A DNA stretch of 64,000 bases from Bacteroidales bacterium SW299 (GCA_019550975.1 SDWH01000006.1:1-64000), one strand, 5' to 3'; positions 1 to 8,144 are shown, counted from the stretch's first letter. Numbers and translations are program-made. Notes: generated by a model not told the origin, from the letters alone.

Positions 1-621
1 AATGGCTGACTTTAATTTCTTCAAATCCTCAATGATTTTGTTCTGGGTCGAAATGTGCTCGTCTATTAACCTTAGTAATGTCGCAATCTTATGTTGCTCA
101 CTTTTACTTGGTAATCCAACAAAGACTTCTGAAAAGTTCCTCGTATTTATAGAGTATATTTTTGTTCCTTGTGCTATGCGCCGTATTTGATTGTGGAATA
201 CTGTAGAGGAAAAGCAATAACCAAGAAATCCTTTGGCTGTCTGTTTGTTGTTATCGCGTCCGTGAATTGTATGAAGTCCACACACGACTTTTTTACCATC
301 TAAGTTGTAAAATTCAACAACCTTAGCGACTTCGTTTGTGTCTTCTGATGCGTCCGCAAAAGCAACATCACCCTCCTTACACAATTCATATTTTTTAGGC
401 ACATTTTCCTCTTTAATACTTGGTAATTTATCCTTTGTCAAATCTACCAAAGTTGGAAGCCCAACATGGATTAAGCCGTAATGCAGATTATATGGTTCAT
501 TTGATTCATATTCTAACTGTTCCCAGCTAAGAGAATTAGTAGAATAAAAGTCAAGCAGATCAGAAACTCTAATGCGTTTCCACTCCTCCGTAAACTCCGG
601 AAATCTCAAAGCCGGAACTAA
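1..621 (-). CDS. Partial HsdS (type I restriction specificity subunit), start-less, runs off left edge
   Basis: Open frame of 207 codons on the minus strand, uninterrupted to the window edge. It begins right after an in-frame TGA (622-624) with LVPALRFPEFTEEWKR, the conserved opening of an HsdS target-recognition domain. It then carries CKEGDVAFADASED (residues 81-94) and CGLHTIHGR (114-122), typical TRD core motifs. It ends in the helical spacer (about 170-207: PSKSEQHKIATLL, then LIDEHISTQNKIIEDLKK). No ATG, GTG or TTG in a sensible position precedes the TRD, so as it stands this is probably an unexpressed cassette rather than a translated gene. HsdS selects the DNA target for the HsdM/HsdR complex; hsdM and hsdR are not in view. 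A tyrosine recombinase starts 45 bp away on the other strand, as in shuffling hsdS loci. The family call is firm; the silent-cassette status is inferred. Confidence 0.85.
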
Positions 622-666
622 TCACACTATATTTCTCTAATTATAAGAACCAATTATTTAGAAATT

Positions 667-1593
667 ATGATTCATAAAACAGTTAGAGAAATTGCGGCGG
701 CTTGGAAAGAGTACAAGCGGCCTTATGTGAAGCAGTCCACAATGGCGGCTTATGTGTTAATCTTGGAGAATCACATTCTCCCTTATTTCGGAGATGGTAC
801 TTCACTCCAAGAACAGACGGTGCAAGCTTTCGTCTTGCAAAAGTTGGAAGCTGGTTTGAGTGCCAAAACTGTTAAGGATATTCTGATAGTCCTTAAAATG
901 GTGATGAAGTTCGGGGTTAAGAATGAGTGGATGACCTATTGTGAATGGGATATAAAGTACCCTACGACCTCTACCAACAAGGAATTGGAAGTACTGTCTG
1001 TCGCCAATCACAGAAAAATTCTGAACTACATCCAAAGTCACTTTACCTTTCCCTGGCTGGGGATTTATATCAGTCTTAGTACAGGGCTGCGTATCGGTGA
1101 AATATGCGCCTTGAAATGGAGTGATATCAATATAGTGGACGGTACGATAACCATTAGCCGTACCATTGAACGCATCTACATCATTGAGGGAGAGAAAAAG
1201 CATACAGAGATTGTCATCAATACACCCAAAACCAAGAATTCCTGCCGTGAAATACCCATGAGCAAAGAGTTGCTTGCCATGATTAAGCCATTGAAAAAGG
1301 TCGTCAATGATGATTTTTATGTACTGACCAATGATGAGCGTCCAACAGAGCCACGCACATACCGCAATCATTACAACGGCTTGATGGCGAAACTGGACAT
1401 TCCAAAATTGAAATATCACGGGTTGCGTCACAGCTTCGCCACCCGTTGCATTGAAGCCGGGTGCGACTACAAGACTGTAAGTGTGCTGTTAGGACACTCC
1501 AACATTTCAACCACTCTCGACCTTTATGTCCATCCCAATATGGAACAGAAGAAGCGTTGCATTACCAAAATGTTCAAATCATTGGGCAAGTAA
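667..1593 (+). CDS. Tyrosine recombinase, probable hsdS invertase
   Basis: 308-residue phage-integrase-family recombinase. An N-terminal SAM-like core-binding domain (about 1-100) is followed by the catalytic domain. The catalytic set is visible: R142 (TGLRIGE), H251 and R254 (HGLRHSF), H277 (LLGHSN) and nucleophile Y287 (LDLYVHP). It starts head to head with the start-less hsdS fragment, only 45 bp apart. In Bacteroidales and Firmicutes, recombinases of this size beside partial hsdS genes invert DNA between hsdS repeats and switch methylation specificity. That role is inferred from position. A generic element integrase is the alternative, but a separate, larger integrase is present at 6036-7151. 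The stop is followed by about 180 bp containing a perfect dyad. Confidence 0.85.
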   Translation: MIHKTVREIAAAWKEYKRPYVKQSTMAAYVLILENHILPYFGDGTSLQEQTVQAFVLQKLEAGLSAKTVKDILIVLKMVMKFGVKNEWMTYCEWDIKYPTTSTNKELEVLSVANHRKILNYIQSHFTFPWLGIYISLSTGLRIGEICALKWSDINIVDGTITISRTIERIYIIEGEKKHTEIVINTPKTKNSCREIPMSKELLAMIKPLKKVVNDDFYVLTNDERPTEPRTYRNHYNGLMAKLDIPKLKYHGLRHSFATRCIEAGCDYKTVSVLLGHSNISTTLDLYVHPNMEQKKRCITKMFKSLGK

Positions 1594-1694
1594 AGGCCTA
1601 TGTGGAGTGAAGGAATTTGACACAATACAGTGGTTTCAGAGATACTGAATTGACCGTTTTTATTTGGAGTTCTTTCTTAGAATTGATAAATTTG

Positions 1695-1730
1695 CAGTTG
1701 TTATTGGTGATCAGTCACCAATAACAACTG
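1695..1730. terminator. Perfect 16-bp inverted repeat, probable terminator or operator
   Basis: Arms of 16 bp (1695-1710 and 1715-1730) are exact reverse complements around the 4-nt loop TCAG. It lies about 100 bp past the recombinase stop and 48 bp before the nuclease start. No T-run follows on either strand, so termination is plausible but not certain. A protein-binding operator for the nuclease gene is the alternative. Confidence 0.5.
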
Positions 1731-1777
1731 AACAAAATTGAACCTGATACAATACCTAAGGTCTTATAAATCAGAAT

Positions 1778-2614
1778 ATGAATAACTCCACAGAATATGA
1801 ACTTTTTACTCGGGGAATTTATCAACAACTTGTTGATGCAGATACCATTAAAGCTACTAAAGTACAGCATAATGTAAAGTTGGAGGGTAAATCTGGACAA
1901 AAACATCAAATAGATGTATATTGGGAATACGAGATTGCTGGAATTACACATAAGGTCGCGATTGAATGCAAAAACTACAGTAAACCTATCGCAATTAGTA
2001 AAGTAAGAGATTTTTATGGGGTACTCTCCGATCTTAATAATGTAGCCGGAATTATGGTTACTAAAGCCGGATTTCAAGAAGGTGCGAAGAAATTTGCAAA
2101 ACAATACGGTATCTGTTTAAAGGAACTTAGGAATCCTACAAGAGAAGAATGTATCATTGGAGAATTGATAACCATAACTTCGGCAGATATCAGACATACA
2201 TTGTTTCTCGTAGATGAGGAATGGGCAACAAATAATGGTTATGACTTTCAGGCATATCGACGAAGACTTGACATGTTTCATTGTACGGGTCGTTGGTCAA
2301 ACAGCTCGCATATACCAATCGAACTGAATAATAAAAATATTTGTGACGCTTCAGGTAAACCAATCTCATCTTTGGATGCATTAGAGAAGAAAATCCCATC
2401 AGATCATAATGGTATTGACGACATCACATTTACATTCGAAGACGCTTATGTCAATGCAAAATGGGGAATAACAAAAATAAAAGAAGTTCAATATTCATAT
2501 GAGCATAAAACGCAAACTAGCACTATTCGTTTGGATGTATCTGGTTTTGTAGATGCGATTCTCAAAGATGCATTAAATGGAGAAATTCGGTTAATAAACA
2601 AACGACAGAGATAA
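1778..2614 (+). CDS. Mrr-like restriction endonuclease domain protein
   Basis: 278 residues. The N-terminal half has the PD-(D/E)xK nuclease layout of the Mrr-cat family: QIDVYW with D46, AIECKN with E63 and K65, then an alpha/beta continuation (SKVRDFYGVL, GIMVTKAGFQEGAKKFAKQYGI). Mrr proteins cut DNA and several act on modified DNA (type IV restriction). The C-terminal half (about 125-278) is not recognised. It sits beside the hsdS fragment and recombinase, so it may be part of the same defence cargo. The DNA is AT-rich compared with the core genes to the right, consistent with transfer. Nuclease fold likely; target specificity unknown. Confidence 0.75.
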   Translation: MNNSTEYELFTRGIYQQLVDADTIKATKVQHNVKLEGKSGQKHQIDVYWEYEIAGITHKVAIECKNYSKPIAISKVRDFYGVLSDLNNVAGIMVTKAGFQEGAKKFAKQYGICLKELRNPTREECIIGELITITSADIRHTLFLVDEEWATNNGYDFQAYRRRLDMFHCTGRWSNSSHIPIELNNKNICDASGKPISSLDALEKKIPSDHNGIDDITFTFEDAYVNAKWGITKIKEVQYSYEHKTQTSTIRLDVSGFVDAILKDALNGEIRLINKRQR

Positions 2615-2619
2615 AGATA

Positions 2620-2847
2620 CTAGAATTTTCCAGATTTAATCTGATTTTTCATCTGTCCCCAGTGCGCTACAAGCCAAGCAAGATTGATTAAACTGGTCGG
2701 CAGTATATTGGACATATTAAACGATACGCGATAATTGATGTTGCCGGAGAGTGAGCTCTTGTTTGCCGGATTTTCAAGATGGATTGTTGCTGAGATTATC
2801 CAGTCAAAGAAATTTTGTTTGCCAGATCTATGATAGAAGTTTGCCAT
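2620..2847 (-). CDS. Unrecognised small ORF (75 aa), doubtful
   Basis: Begins MANFYHRSGKQNFF and ends GQMKNQIKSGKF; a stop lies a few codons upstream of the ATG, so it cannot be the tail of a longer frame here. Its stop lies just past the Mrr-like gene (convergent, gap of a few bases). It contains one moderately hydrophobic stretch (LPTSLINLAWLVAHW) but no motif I recognise. It may be a gene remnant in the decayed stretch or a chance frame. Confidence 0.25.
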   Translation of the reverse strand: MANFYHRSGKQNFFDWIISATIHLENPANKSSLSGNINYRVSFNMSNILPTSLINLAWLVAHWGQMKNQIKSGKF

Positions 2848-3239
2848 AACATGAACCAATTTTTGTTAGAGAGTATGTGCTATGCTCATTGGACATTCGT
2901 AACTTGACTTTGATAGTAAGTTTGGCTATGGACATGATGAATCAGACTCAAAAATAGGGAATACAATATCAACAACATGTCCAATAACCAAAGCATGGGA
3001 CTGTCCGATATTCTGCCGAATGGGTTTAAGAGTTTTGGTTGTAGATCTCGCATTTAGGAATCGTAGGCTTACCATAGTTTCACATGATGTGTTTTTGCTC
3101 CAGCCATAGCTATTGCCTCAAATCATAACTTGGTTAAAGTCCGCTCCAATTCTTCTGCAGGAACTATGCGCATAAAGCAGATATTATAGTTGGCTACAAG
3201 AGAGATAGGATTTTTTGTCTACTGTCCAATCCAGACAGC

Positions 3240-3510
3240 GATTTTCCCGTGCCCAGCTTGCTGTTTTAAGTGGCACTCATCCCGCTGCCGAAAGGCGAGT
3301 GGGGTATTAGGCTCCCCCATAGGGTTTACTACTGGCAGACGGGCAAGCCCGGCATGGAGTATAGCTTCACTTCAAATAGTGCAGATGTTGTCCGGTTTCC
3401 AGTGTACATACAAAAGGAAGTATGGCAGATTGTACCTGTATGATGAAACCTGCCATAGCTTTGCTTTATTCCTATATCTACACCCCGGCATTAAAGTAAA
3501 GCCGGGAAAT
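3240..3510. other. Structured GC-rich intergenic segment, possible oriT or leader
   Basis: Dense short inverted repeats: GCC-gaaa-GGC near 3290, GGGC-aa-GCCC near 3341-3350, and a perfect 6-bp arm pair CCCGGC/GCCGGG at 3484-3489 and 3501-3506. A direct repeat AAATGTCAC occurs twice just after (about 3507-3530). It lies beyond the 3' end of the RepA-like ATPase gene. This is the kind of place and texture seen for transfer origins in Bacteroides mobilisable elements, but I see no relaxase gene and cannot identify a nick site. Confidence 0.25.
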
Positions 3511-3552
3511 GTCACAGAAAAATGTCACACCGGGATTTGATGGTATAGGGGT

Positions 3553-4623
3553 TCAATAATGGAAATCTCTGTTGAATTTGTATTCTTTCCCTTCTTTTAC
3601 GACCATCCGCTTGTTGCATAGGAATTTTGCCAATTCCACCGTCTTGTTGTACCCCAGTTTTATCCCCAGCCGTCCGTAGCCCTCTTTCAGCCGTTCAAGG
3701 TATCCGTTATAGCCGCTGATGTTCCCCTCCTCAAAAGCGGCGTTTAATGCGGAACGGTGCGAATCTTCAGGTATCTCCTTGTACGGGTCGAACGGTTCCT
3801 TGGGAGGGCGTCCTGGTTGCCTTTTCTGGGGCTGATATGACTCCACCAGTTCGGGCAGGGAATCATCGTTTACCCGGAAGGCAAACGGTTCAAACTCACG
3901 GTCACGGCTGTGTATGGCTTCCACTATGCTTATGGACTTGTCGTCTTTGTCAGGCTCTATCTGCATGACGGTTTCCGCCTTGTTGTTCAATTCCGTGCCG
4001 ACATGACCGCGTGCGTGTTCGTCATTCTTGTTCTGATGCAGGACGGTATGGATGTGTATCTGCCTGTCATCGGTCCATTGCATGAATTTGGATATCACAT
4101 CGGTGGATTCACCGGGTGAATTGATATCATGGATGAAGTCCCGGATGCCATCTATGATGACCAGACCTAAATCGGGTATCATGCCGATTGCCTCTTCTGT
4201 TATTGCCAGTCGTACTTCGGGCGAATATTTCCGGAGTGCCAGCATCGTCAGATTGTCTGCATCACAATCTTTCGGCAGACCTGCCAGTCTCAGGATTCTA
4301 TTCAGAACAATTTGGCAATGGTTCTTGCCCTGTTCCGTGTCAACGTAGAGAATCTTCCTTTTTCCATCCGGGAAGCAGGCACGGTAATGCAGCACTGTGC
4401 CATTCTTCAGGGCGGCCGCAGCGATGGCAGAGACATTGAAGGTCTTCTTGCTTTTGGCCTTTCCAATGGATGCACTGAAGTTTCCCAGAGTCCCGATTGT
4501 GGAATCATCCACCATAAGCACGGAAGCGGACTGTTCGTATGTCCCGATCACACTTATGACAGATTCTTTTATGTAGTTTCTCAATTCCTCCGGAGTAGGA
4601 ATATTGCAGCTCGTCTTCTCCAT
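3553..4623 (-). CDS. RepA-like AAA ATPase of a mobilisable element
   Basis: 356 residues from the preferred start at 4623, which follows an AGGA-type site and the upstream stop at 4628; a longer frame starting at 4668 would overlap that gene. RecA-fold ATPase: Walker A-like SIGKAKSKKTF near residue 55, Walker B LGLVIIDGIRD near 155, and LHQNKNDEHARGHVGTEL downstream, all as in RepA/DnaB-type replicative helicases. The C-terminal third is charged (KRQPGRPPKEPFDPY) and ends in a winged-helix-like segment. Such proteins are standard in Bacteroides integrative and mobilisable elements downstream of an HTH gene, where they probably support replication or excision. The exact function is not shown. 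Confidence 0.7.
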   Translation of the reverse strand: MEKTSCNIPTPEELRNYIKESVISVIGTYEQSASVLMVDDSTIGTLGNFSASIGKAKSKKTFNVSAIAAAALKNGTVLHYRACFPDGKRKILYVDTEQGKNHCQIVLNRILRLAGLPKDCDADNLTMLALRKYSPEVRLAITEEAIGMIPDLGLVIIDGIRDFIHDINSPGESTDVISKFMQWTDDRQIHIHTVLHQNKNDEHARGHVGTELNNKAETVMQIEPDKDDKSISIVEAIHSRDREFEPFAFRVNDDSLPELVESYQPQKRQPGRPPKEPFDPYKEIPEDSHRSALNAAFEEGNISGYNGYLERLKEGYGRLGIKLGYNKTVELAKFLCNKRMVVKEGKEYKFNRDFHY

Positions 4624-4627
4624 ATTC

Positions 4628-5002
4628 CTACAGTTCTCTTGGTTTGGCCTTATGTCTTGTCGCAGCAAGCATCTGCTCGTGTTCCTCCTCGAAGCTCAGA
4701 GGCACCCGGCTTTTTCTTCCGGTTTCCAGCCATTTGTCCAGTTCGTCGCGATATACGAACAGATGCTTCCCCTGCTTGATGACAGGTATCCCTCCGTGTT
4801 TGGCCTTGTAATAGAAGGATGACTTGGATATTCCAAGGTAGCTGCATACTTCCTCCACGGTCATGGGAACATGCAGGTTTTCTTTGACAGGAACCTGTTT
4901 TGCAAGATTGTCTTTCAACGCATTTTCGAGACTCTCGATTCTTTCGCAAAGTTTGCCTACCACTTCCGGCAGGTCATTGAATGTAAGGTTTTCTTTTAGC
5001 AT
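4628..5002 (-). CDS. HTH (MerR/excisionase-type) DNA-binding protein
   Basis: 124 residues from the start at 5002 (MLKENLTFNDLPEVV); an upstream ATG at 5035 is possible but less like the family. A short coiled-coil N-terminus (LCERIESLENALKDNL) leads to a helix-turn-helix_17/excisionase domain: MTVEEVCSYLGISKSSFYYKAKHG, then IPVIKQGKHLFVYRDELDKWLETG. These proteins bind DNA as accessory factors for element excision or as regulators. Four bases separate its stop from the ATPase start, so the two genes are one transcription unit. Confidence 0.7.
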   Translation of the reverse strand: MLKENLTFNDLPEVVGKLCERIESLENALKDNLAKQVPVKENLHVPMTVEEVCSYLGISKSSFYYKAKHGGIPVIKQGKHLFVYRDELDKWLETGRKSRVPLSFEEEHEQMLAATRHKAKPREL

Positions 5003-5075
5003 GACTAAACGATTTAATTGTTTAACATGCTGCAAACCAACATAATGATATTATGCAGATTATAATCAGCAGGAA

Positions 5076-5867
5076 CTAATTATCGCTGTCTGCTGAAGTT
5101 TGCATACAACTGAAATGATAGTCCCCGTTTTCCGGGACATCTATGGCGATTATGGCGGGAACTGAGTCACGAAGATTCTTACAAAGGTATTCGATTGTAG
5201 CATTTTCCAATTCATGCGGGAATATTGTTTTTATGAACTTTGCCCTGTCGATTAAAGGGATATCAAGTCTCTCCCCGATATTCCATGCATAATGTCTTAG
5301 CGAAGGGGACTTGATTTGATTATCGGGCTTGGAACGAACCGGTTTATATGATTCCGCTTGTCCGTATGCCAGAGATTCTATGTTCTCATGGAGAATTTCA
5401 AGATCGTCTATGGATAAGAACTGTGACATTTCGTGTGTGGTGTATTCATGTATCGCATGCACAATAGCGGTCTTCTTCTCCATTTCATTGCGCCGCAATT
5501 CTTCTATGCGGGCTTCATATTTCTTAAGATATGGACTCTTGACCTGTTTTTCACTGGTTCCATTATCAGTTTGGGGCAATTCTTCCTGGGTATCAGGATT
5601 TGTCTCGGAAGTGACAGTTCCTCTTGAGGATAACTCCTTGCAGCCAAAAGAAAGATAGCTTTTGGAGAGTAGAGAACAGAACAGGCGTTGCAGTGCAGCG
5701 CATGACATGATTGTAGCTACGGTTCCTAATATGACCGGAGTGGAATAGTCAATCAGGTCAATCTGATAATTGTTGTACAATATTGTTGCCACTGTTGTAT
5801 AGGCGACACACGTAATCGCAAGAACCCGGCTTGTCTTTTTGATGGATATTCGGTTGTTATCTGCCAT
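5076..5867 (-). CDS. Hypothetical membrane protein of the mobile element
   Basis: 263 residues, not recognised. Two hydrophobic segments near the N-terminus (about 13-31 and 42-62) suggest a membrane hairpin. A polar, partly charged C-terminal region of about 200 residues follows, with a likely helical stretch (KKYEARIEELRRNEMEKKTA) and a conserved-looking tail (FIKTIFPHELENATIEYLCKNL). It lies between the integrase and the HTH/ATPase pair, on the same strand. Residues 63-115 are low complexity and polar. Proteins at this position in Bacteroides elements are usually uncharacterised. Confidence 0.5.
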   Translation of the reverse strand: MADNNRISIKKTSRVLAITCVAYTTVATILYNNYQIDLIDYSTPVILGTVATIMSCAALQRLFCSLLSKSYLSFGCKELSSRGTVTSETNPDTQEELPQTDNGTSEKQVKSPYLKKYEARIEELRRNEMEKKTAIVHAIHEYTTHEMSQFLSIDDLEILHENIESLAYGQAESYKPVRSKPDNQIKSPSLRHYAWNIGERLDIPLIDRAKFIKTIFPHELENATIEYLCKNLRDSVPAIIAIDVPENGDYHFSCMQTSADSDN

Positions 5868-5969
5868 AAACTGTTATTGTTTGGAATTATGATAGGACAA
5901 AAATAGATGTCCGGTTTCAGACAGTTGTAAATAATAACGGAAAATCAGCCGGGAATTAAGAAAAAATAT

Positions 5970-6009
5970 GGTTAGAGTATGATTTTCGGCGAAAAATCAT
6001 ACTCTAACC
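5970..6009. terminator. Perfect 17-bp inverted repeat after the integrase gene
   Basis: Arms 5970-5986 and 5993-6009 are exact reverse complements around a 6-nt loop (CGGCGA). The inner arm ends form A4/T4. It lies 26 bp past the integrase stop (minus strand) and about 100 bp before the start of the membrane-protein gene. It is best read as the integrase terminator separating the two transcription units. Confidence 0.6.
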
Positions 6010-6035
6010 GATAAAACAGGCATGAATCAATCAGG

Positions 6036-7151
6036 TCAGCCCTTTCTTGTCAATGTGATTTTGGTAGTCGCCTCACGCTTGTTGCTGTCGACTACTTTCA
6101 TATAGCGTTGGGTGGTAGTGATGCTCTTGTGCGCCATGTTGCTTTGGATAGTACGGATATCAGTACCCGCTGCAGCCTGAAGGGTCGCGTATGTCCTGCG
6201 GTATGAGTGGAAAGTTATGTTTTTGGTAATTCCTGCGGAACGGATCCATTCCTTCATAGGCTGCTGCGTCCAGCTCCGCTTCAGACCTTTGAACACAAGA
6301 CCTTTTTTCTCGGGACAGTACCCGATCAATTCCAGAGCTTCATCGCTTATCGGGATGATGTCTTCCGTCTTGGTCTTCTGGGTGATGGTATGGACACATT
6401 TTCCTCCAGCTGCAAAGTCAACGATTTCCTCCCAGCAAAGGGAAAGTATATCGCTGAGCCGCAAACTGGTCAGGCACGAAAAGAGGGAAGCAGTCTTTAG
6501 AACAGGTATCTTGCACGGGGTTTCAGCCAGGCAATACAGCTCTTCCACACTCAGGTATTCCTTGGCAACATCTTCCGGTTCGATTTTTTCCAGAAAGTCA
6601 TTGACATTGGTCTTTATCATCCTGTTGCGATACAGAATCTTCAGGAATCCCCGGAAAGTGGACCAGTAGCCGGAAGCGGAGTTCTTTGAAATTTGTCCGT
6701 CACGTCGGAGTTGCTTTGCGTTAAGCAGGTATTCCCGGAACTTGTTGCACAGCTCCACATCAATTTCTTCGAAAGTACATTTGCCATGTACGAAGTTATA
6801 GAAGTGCTGATAAACGAATTCCCATTTCTGGTCGTGCTTGGGAAGTTGCTTACGGTAGTATTCCAGAAAGTCTGCCTTATATTTTCTTTTGTCGAAGAAA
6901 TCATATCGTTCGTTTACGATAGCTTCAAAGCGCCGGCATCGGATGGCTTCTGCTTTCTCTGACATGGTTGCATTGAAGTCACGTTCCCGCTGGTTCTTTG
7001 GGTTGGCATAGATATAAATGTTCAAACCTTCGTGACGGATAGTCTTCATCGTTTCCTGGTCACGGTAGCCCGGATAATAGTCCAGATAGAAGGAAAGCAT
7101 ACCATTTTTTAACGGGCGGGTTCTCAAAGTTACAGTTTTACATTCTGACAT
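6036..7151 (-). CDS. Tyrosine site-specific integrase of the integrated element
   Basis: 371 residues. Layout: N-terminal arm-binding domain (1-90, TLRTRPLKNGMLSFYLDYYPG), SAM-like core-binding domain (about 95-190) and catalytic domain. Catalytic residues: R231 (SLRLSDIL), H315 and R318 (HSYRRTYAT), H341 (MAHKS), Y350 (TTQRYMKV). This is the common Bacteroidetes transposon/IME integrase type. It lies about 1.3 kb from the mnmE end of the element with the HTH gene in between, so it is the likely enzyme that inserted this element beside mnmE. It differs in length and sequence from the recombinase at 667-1593. Confidence 0.88.
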   Translation of the reverse strand: MSECKTVTLRTRPLKNGMLSFYLDYYPGYRDQETMKTIRHEGLNIYIYANPKNQRERDFNATMSEKAEAIRCRRFEAIVNERYDFFDKRKYKADFLEYYRKQLPKHDQKWEFVYQHFYNFVHGKCTFEEIDVELCNKFREYLLNAKQLRRDGQISKNSASGYWSTFRGFLKILYRNRMIKTNVNDFLEKIEPEDVAKEYLSVEELYCLAETPCKIPVLKTASLFSCLTSLRLSDILSLCWEEIVDFAAGGKCVHTITQKTKTEDIIPISDEALELIGYCPEKKGLVFKGLKRSWTQQPMKEWIRSAGITKNITFHSYRRTYATLQAAAGTDIRTIQSNMAHKSITTTQRYMKVVDSNKREATTKITLTRKG

Positions 7152-7268
7152 AGTTACAAATGTTATTAGTTGACTTAATTTTTGCGGTGAAGATGCACAA
7201 TGACTTTATGCAGACCGCATTCAGCATAAAATCATTTTCCAGTCTGTATATCTGTCTGTACAGATTCA

Positions 7269-8144
7269 TTATCTGGCGCCCATAATGTGGTCAAATTCCA
7301 CTTTCAGGAATCTCACAAAGCGCCCTTTCTTCTCCCGTTTTATTTCGTGGAATTGCAGAATGCCGTAAACTGAATCCCGTGTGAGACTATACTTCTTCAT
7401 GGCTTCCTGCACAGTATAATATTCTGAAGAATCATCTTCGGTTGTCTTCTTGGACAGATCGAAGTGAAGTTTTGAGTAGAATATCTGGCCGTGCTCTTTC
7501 TTTGAAGGGATGTTGTTGCGGTAAACATGTGAACGGATGGCTACACGTGTCATCCCATAGTTTTTCTCGATTTCTTCCGGAGTGTACCATTCGGTCAAGG
7601 CGTCATCCGTCTTATATTTGGCAAATGCCGCATCTATGTGCTTTTTACTGTAATAATTAAACTGGCGGATTCTGACTTTGGGAACATTGTTTTGCCGGGT
7701 ATAGGTCCACACCCATTTGGCGTTGACTTTGTACTTTTCCGCAATCTGTTCAGCGGTATAATACTCGGTAACGTCAAATTCATCTTTTGGTCTGAGAACT
7801 TCATAAGGTTTTGTTTTCAGCATAAGTTCGATGTCGGCTCTTCTGATGAGCGACATTCTTGAACTTAACCTTGATGCACGAAGTTTGTCCTCTTTTACCA
7901 GTTTATAGACATACTGGCGAGAAACTCCCATTAGTCTGGCTGCTTGAGAAAAGGTAAAGTATTCCTGGCTCTCCAGTTTGTTCTTTACCTCCAGCATTTC
8001 TTGAAATTCGCGCATTTCCATTCTACGTTCCTTCATCCGGTGTTTATAACCTCTTTTGGAACATTGCGGACTACAATAATTGGTAGTGGTCTTTTTTGCC
8101 ATGAAAGGCTTGCCGCACCACTGGCAGATTCTTTTTACTTCCAT
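7269..8144 (-). CDS. Zinc-ribbon protein with four tandem HTH domains
   Basis: 291 residues. The N-terminus holds a C-x2-C...C-x3-C zinc ribbon (CQWCGKPF, then YCSPQCSKRG). Four helix-turn-helix_17-like units follow: YFTFSQAARLMGVSRQYVYKLV (about 61), YYTAEQIAEKYKVNAKWVWTYT (about 128), WYTPEEIEKNYGMTRVAIRSHV (about 186) and YYTVQEAMKKYSLTRDSVYGIL (about 243). This is a multi-site DNA-binding protein. It sits between the integrase and the chromosomal junction, where it would be placed to bind repeated sites at the element end and to control integration, excision or integrase transcription. That role is inferred. Confidence 0.72.
   Translation of the reverse strand: MEVKRICQWCGKPFMAKKTTTNYCSPQCSKRGYKHRMKERRMEMREFQEMLEVKNKLESQEYFTFSQAARLMGVSRQYVYKLVKEDKLRASRLSSRMSLIRRADIELMLKTKPYEVLRPKDEFDVTEYYTAEQIAEKYKVNAKWVWTYTRQNNVPKVRIRQFNYYSKKHIDAAFAKYKTDDALTEWYTPEEIEKNYGMTRVAIRSHVYRNNIPSKKEHGQIFYSKLHFDLSKKTTEDDSSEYYTVQEAMKKYSLTRDSVYGILQFHEIKREKKGRFVRFLKVEFDHIMGAR

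Larger units (their letters stand above)
2615..3552. other. Gene-poor 0.9-kb stretch, probably decayed mobile-element DNA
   Basis: No long reading frame on either strand. On the minus strand, short open pieces look protein-like but are broken by stops: one near 3120-3215 ends ERTLTKL then stop, and a frame of about 49 codons lies near 2930-3075. I recognise none of them. The right part (about 3230-3520) is more GC-rich and rich in small inverted repeats. The stretch lies downstream of the minus-strand replication/mobilisation genes, where relaxase genes or an oriT would be expected in a Bacteroides mobilisable element. Confidence 0.5.

Noticed and set aside
802..1431. 209-aa frame opposite the recombinase gene
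   Set aside because: The plus strand encodes a recombinase with all catalytic residues; the opposing frame has no recognisable features and is a shadow.
1580..1600. GGCAAGTAA at the recombinase stop resembles the mnmE tail (AGGCAAGTAA), a possible attachment site copy
   Set aside because: The match is short, encodes a common Gly-Lys-stop, and lies in inverted orientation relative to mnmE, so it cannot be the direct repeat expected of attL/attR.
3190..3540. 116-aa plus-strand ORF
   Set aside because: Cys/Ser/Arg-rich composition without motifs, in a region of inverted repeats; more likely structured non-coding DNA.
4623..4668. N-terminal extension of the RepA-like ATPase to 4668
   Set aside because: It overlaps the upstream HTH gene by 41 bp, while the ATG at 4623 has an AGGA site and a clean gene junction.
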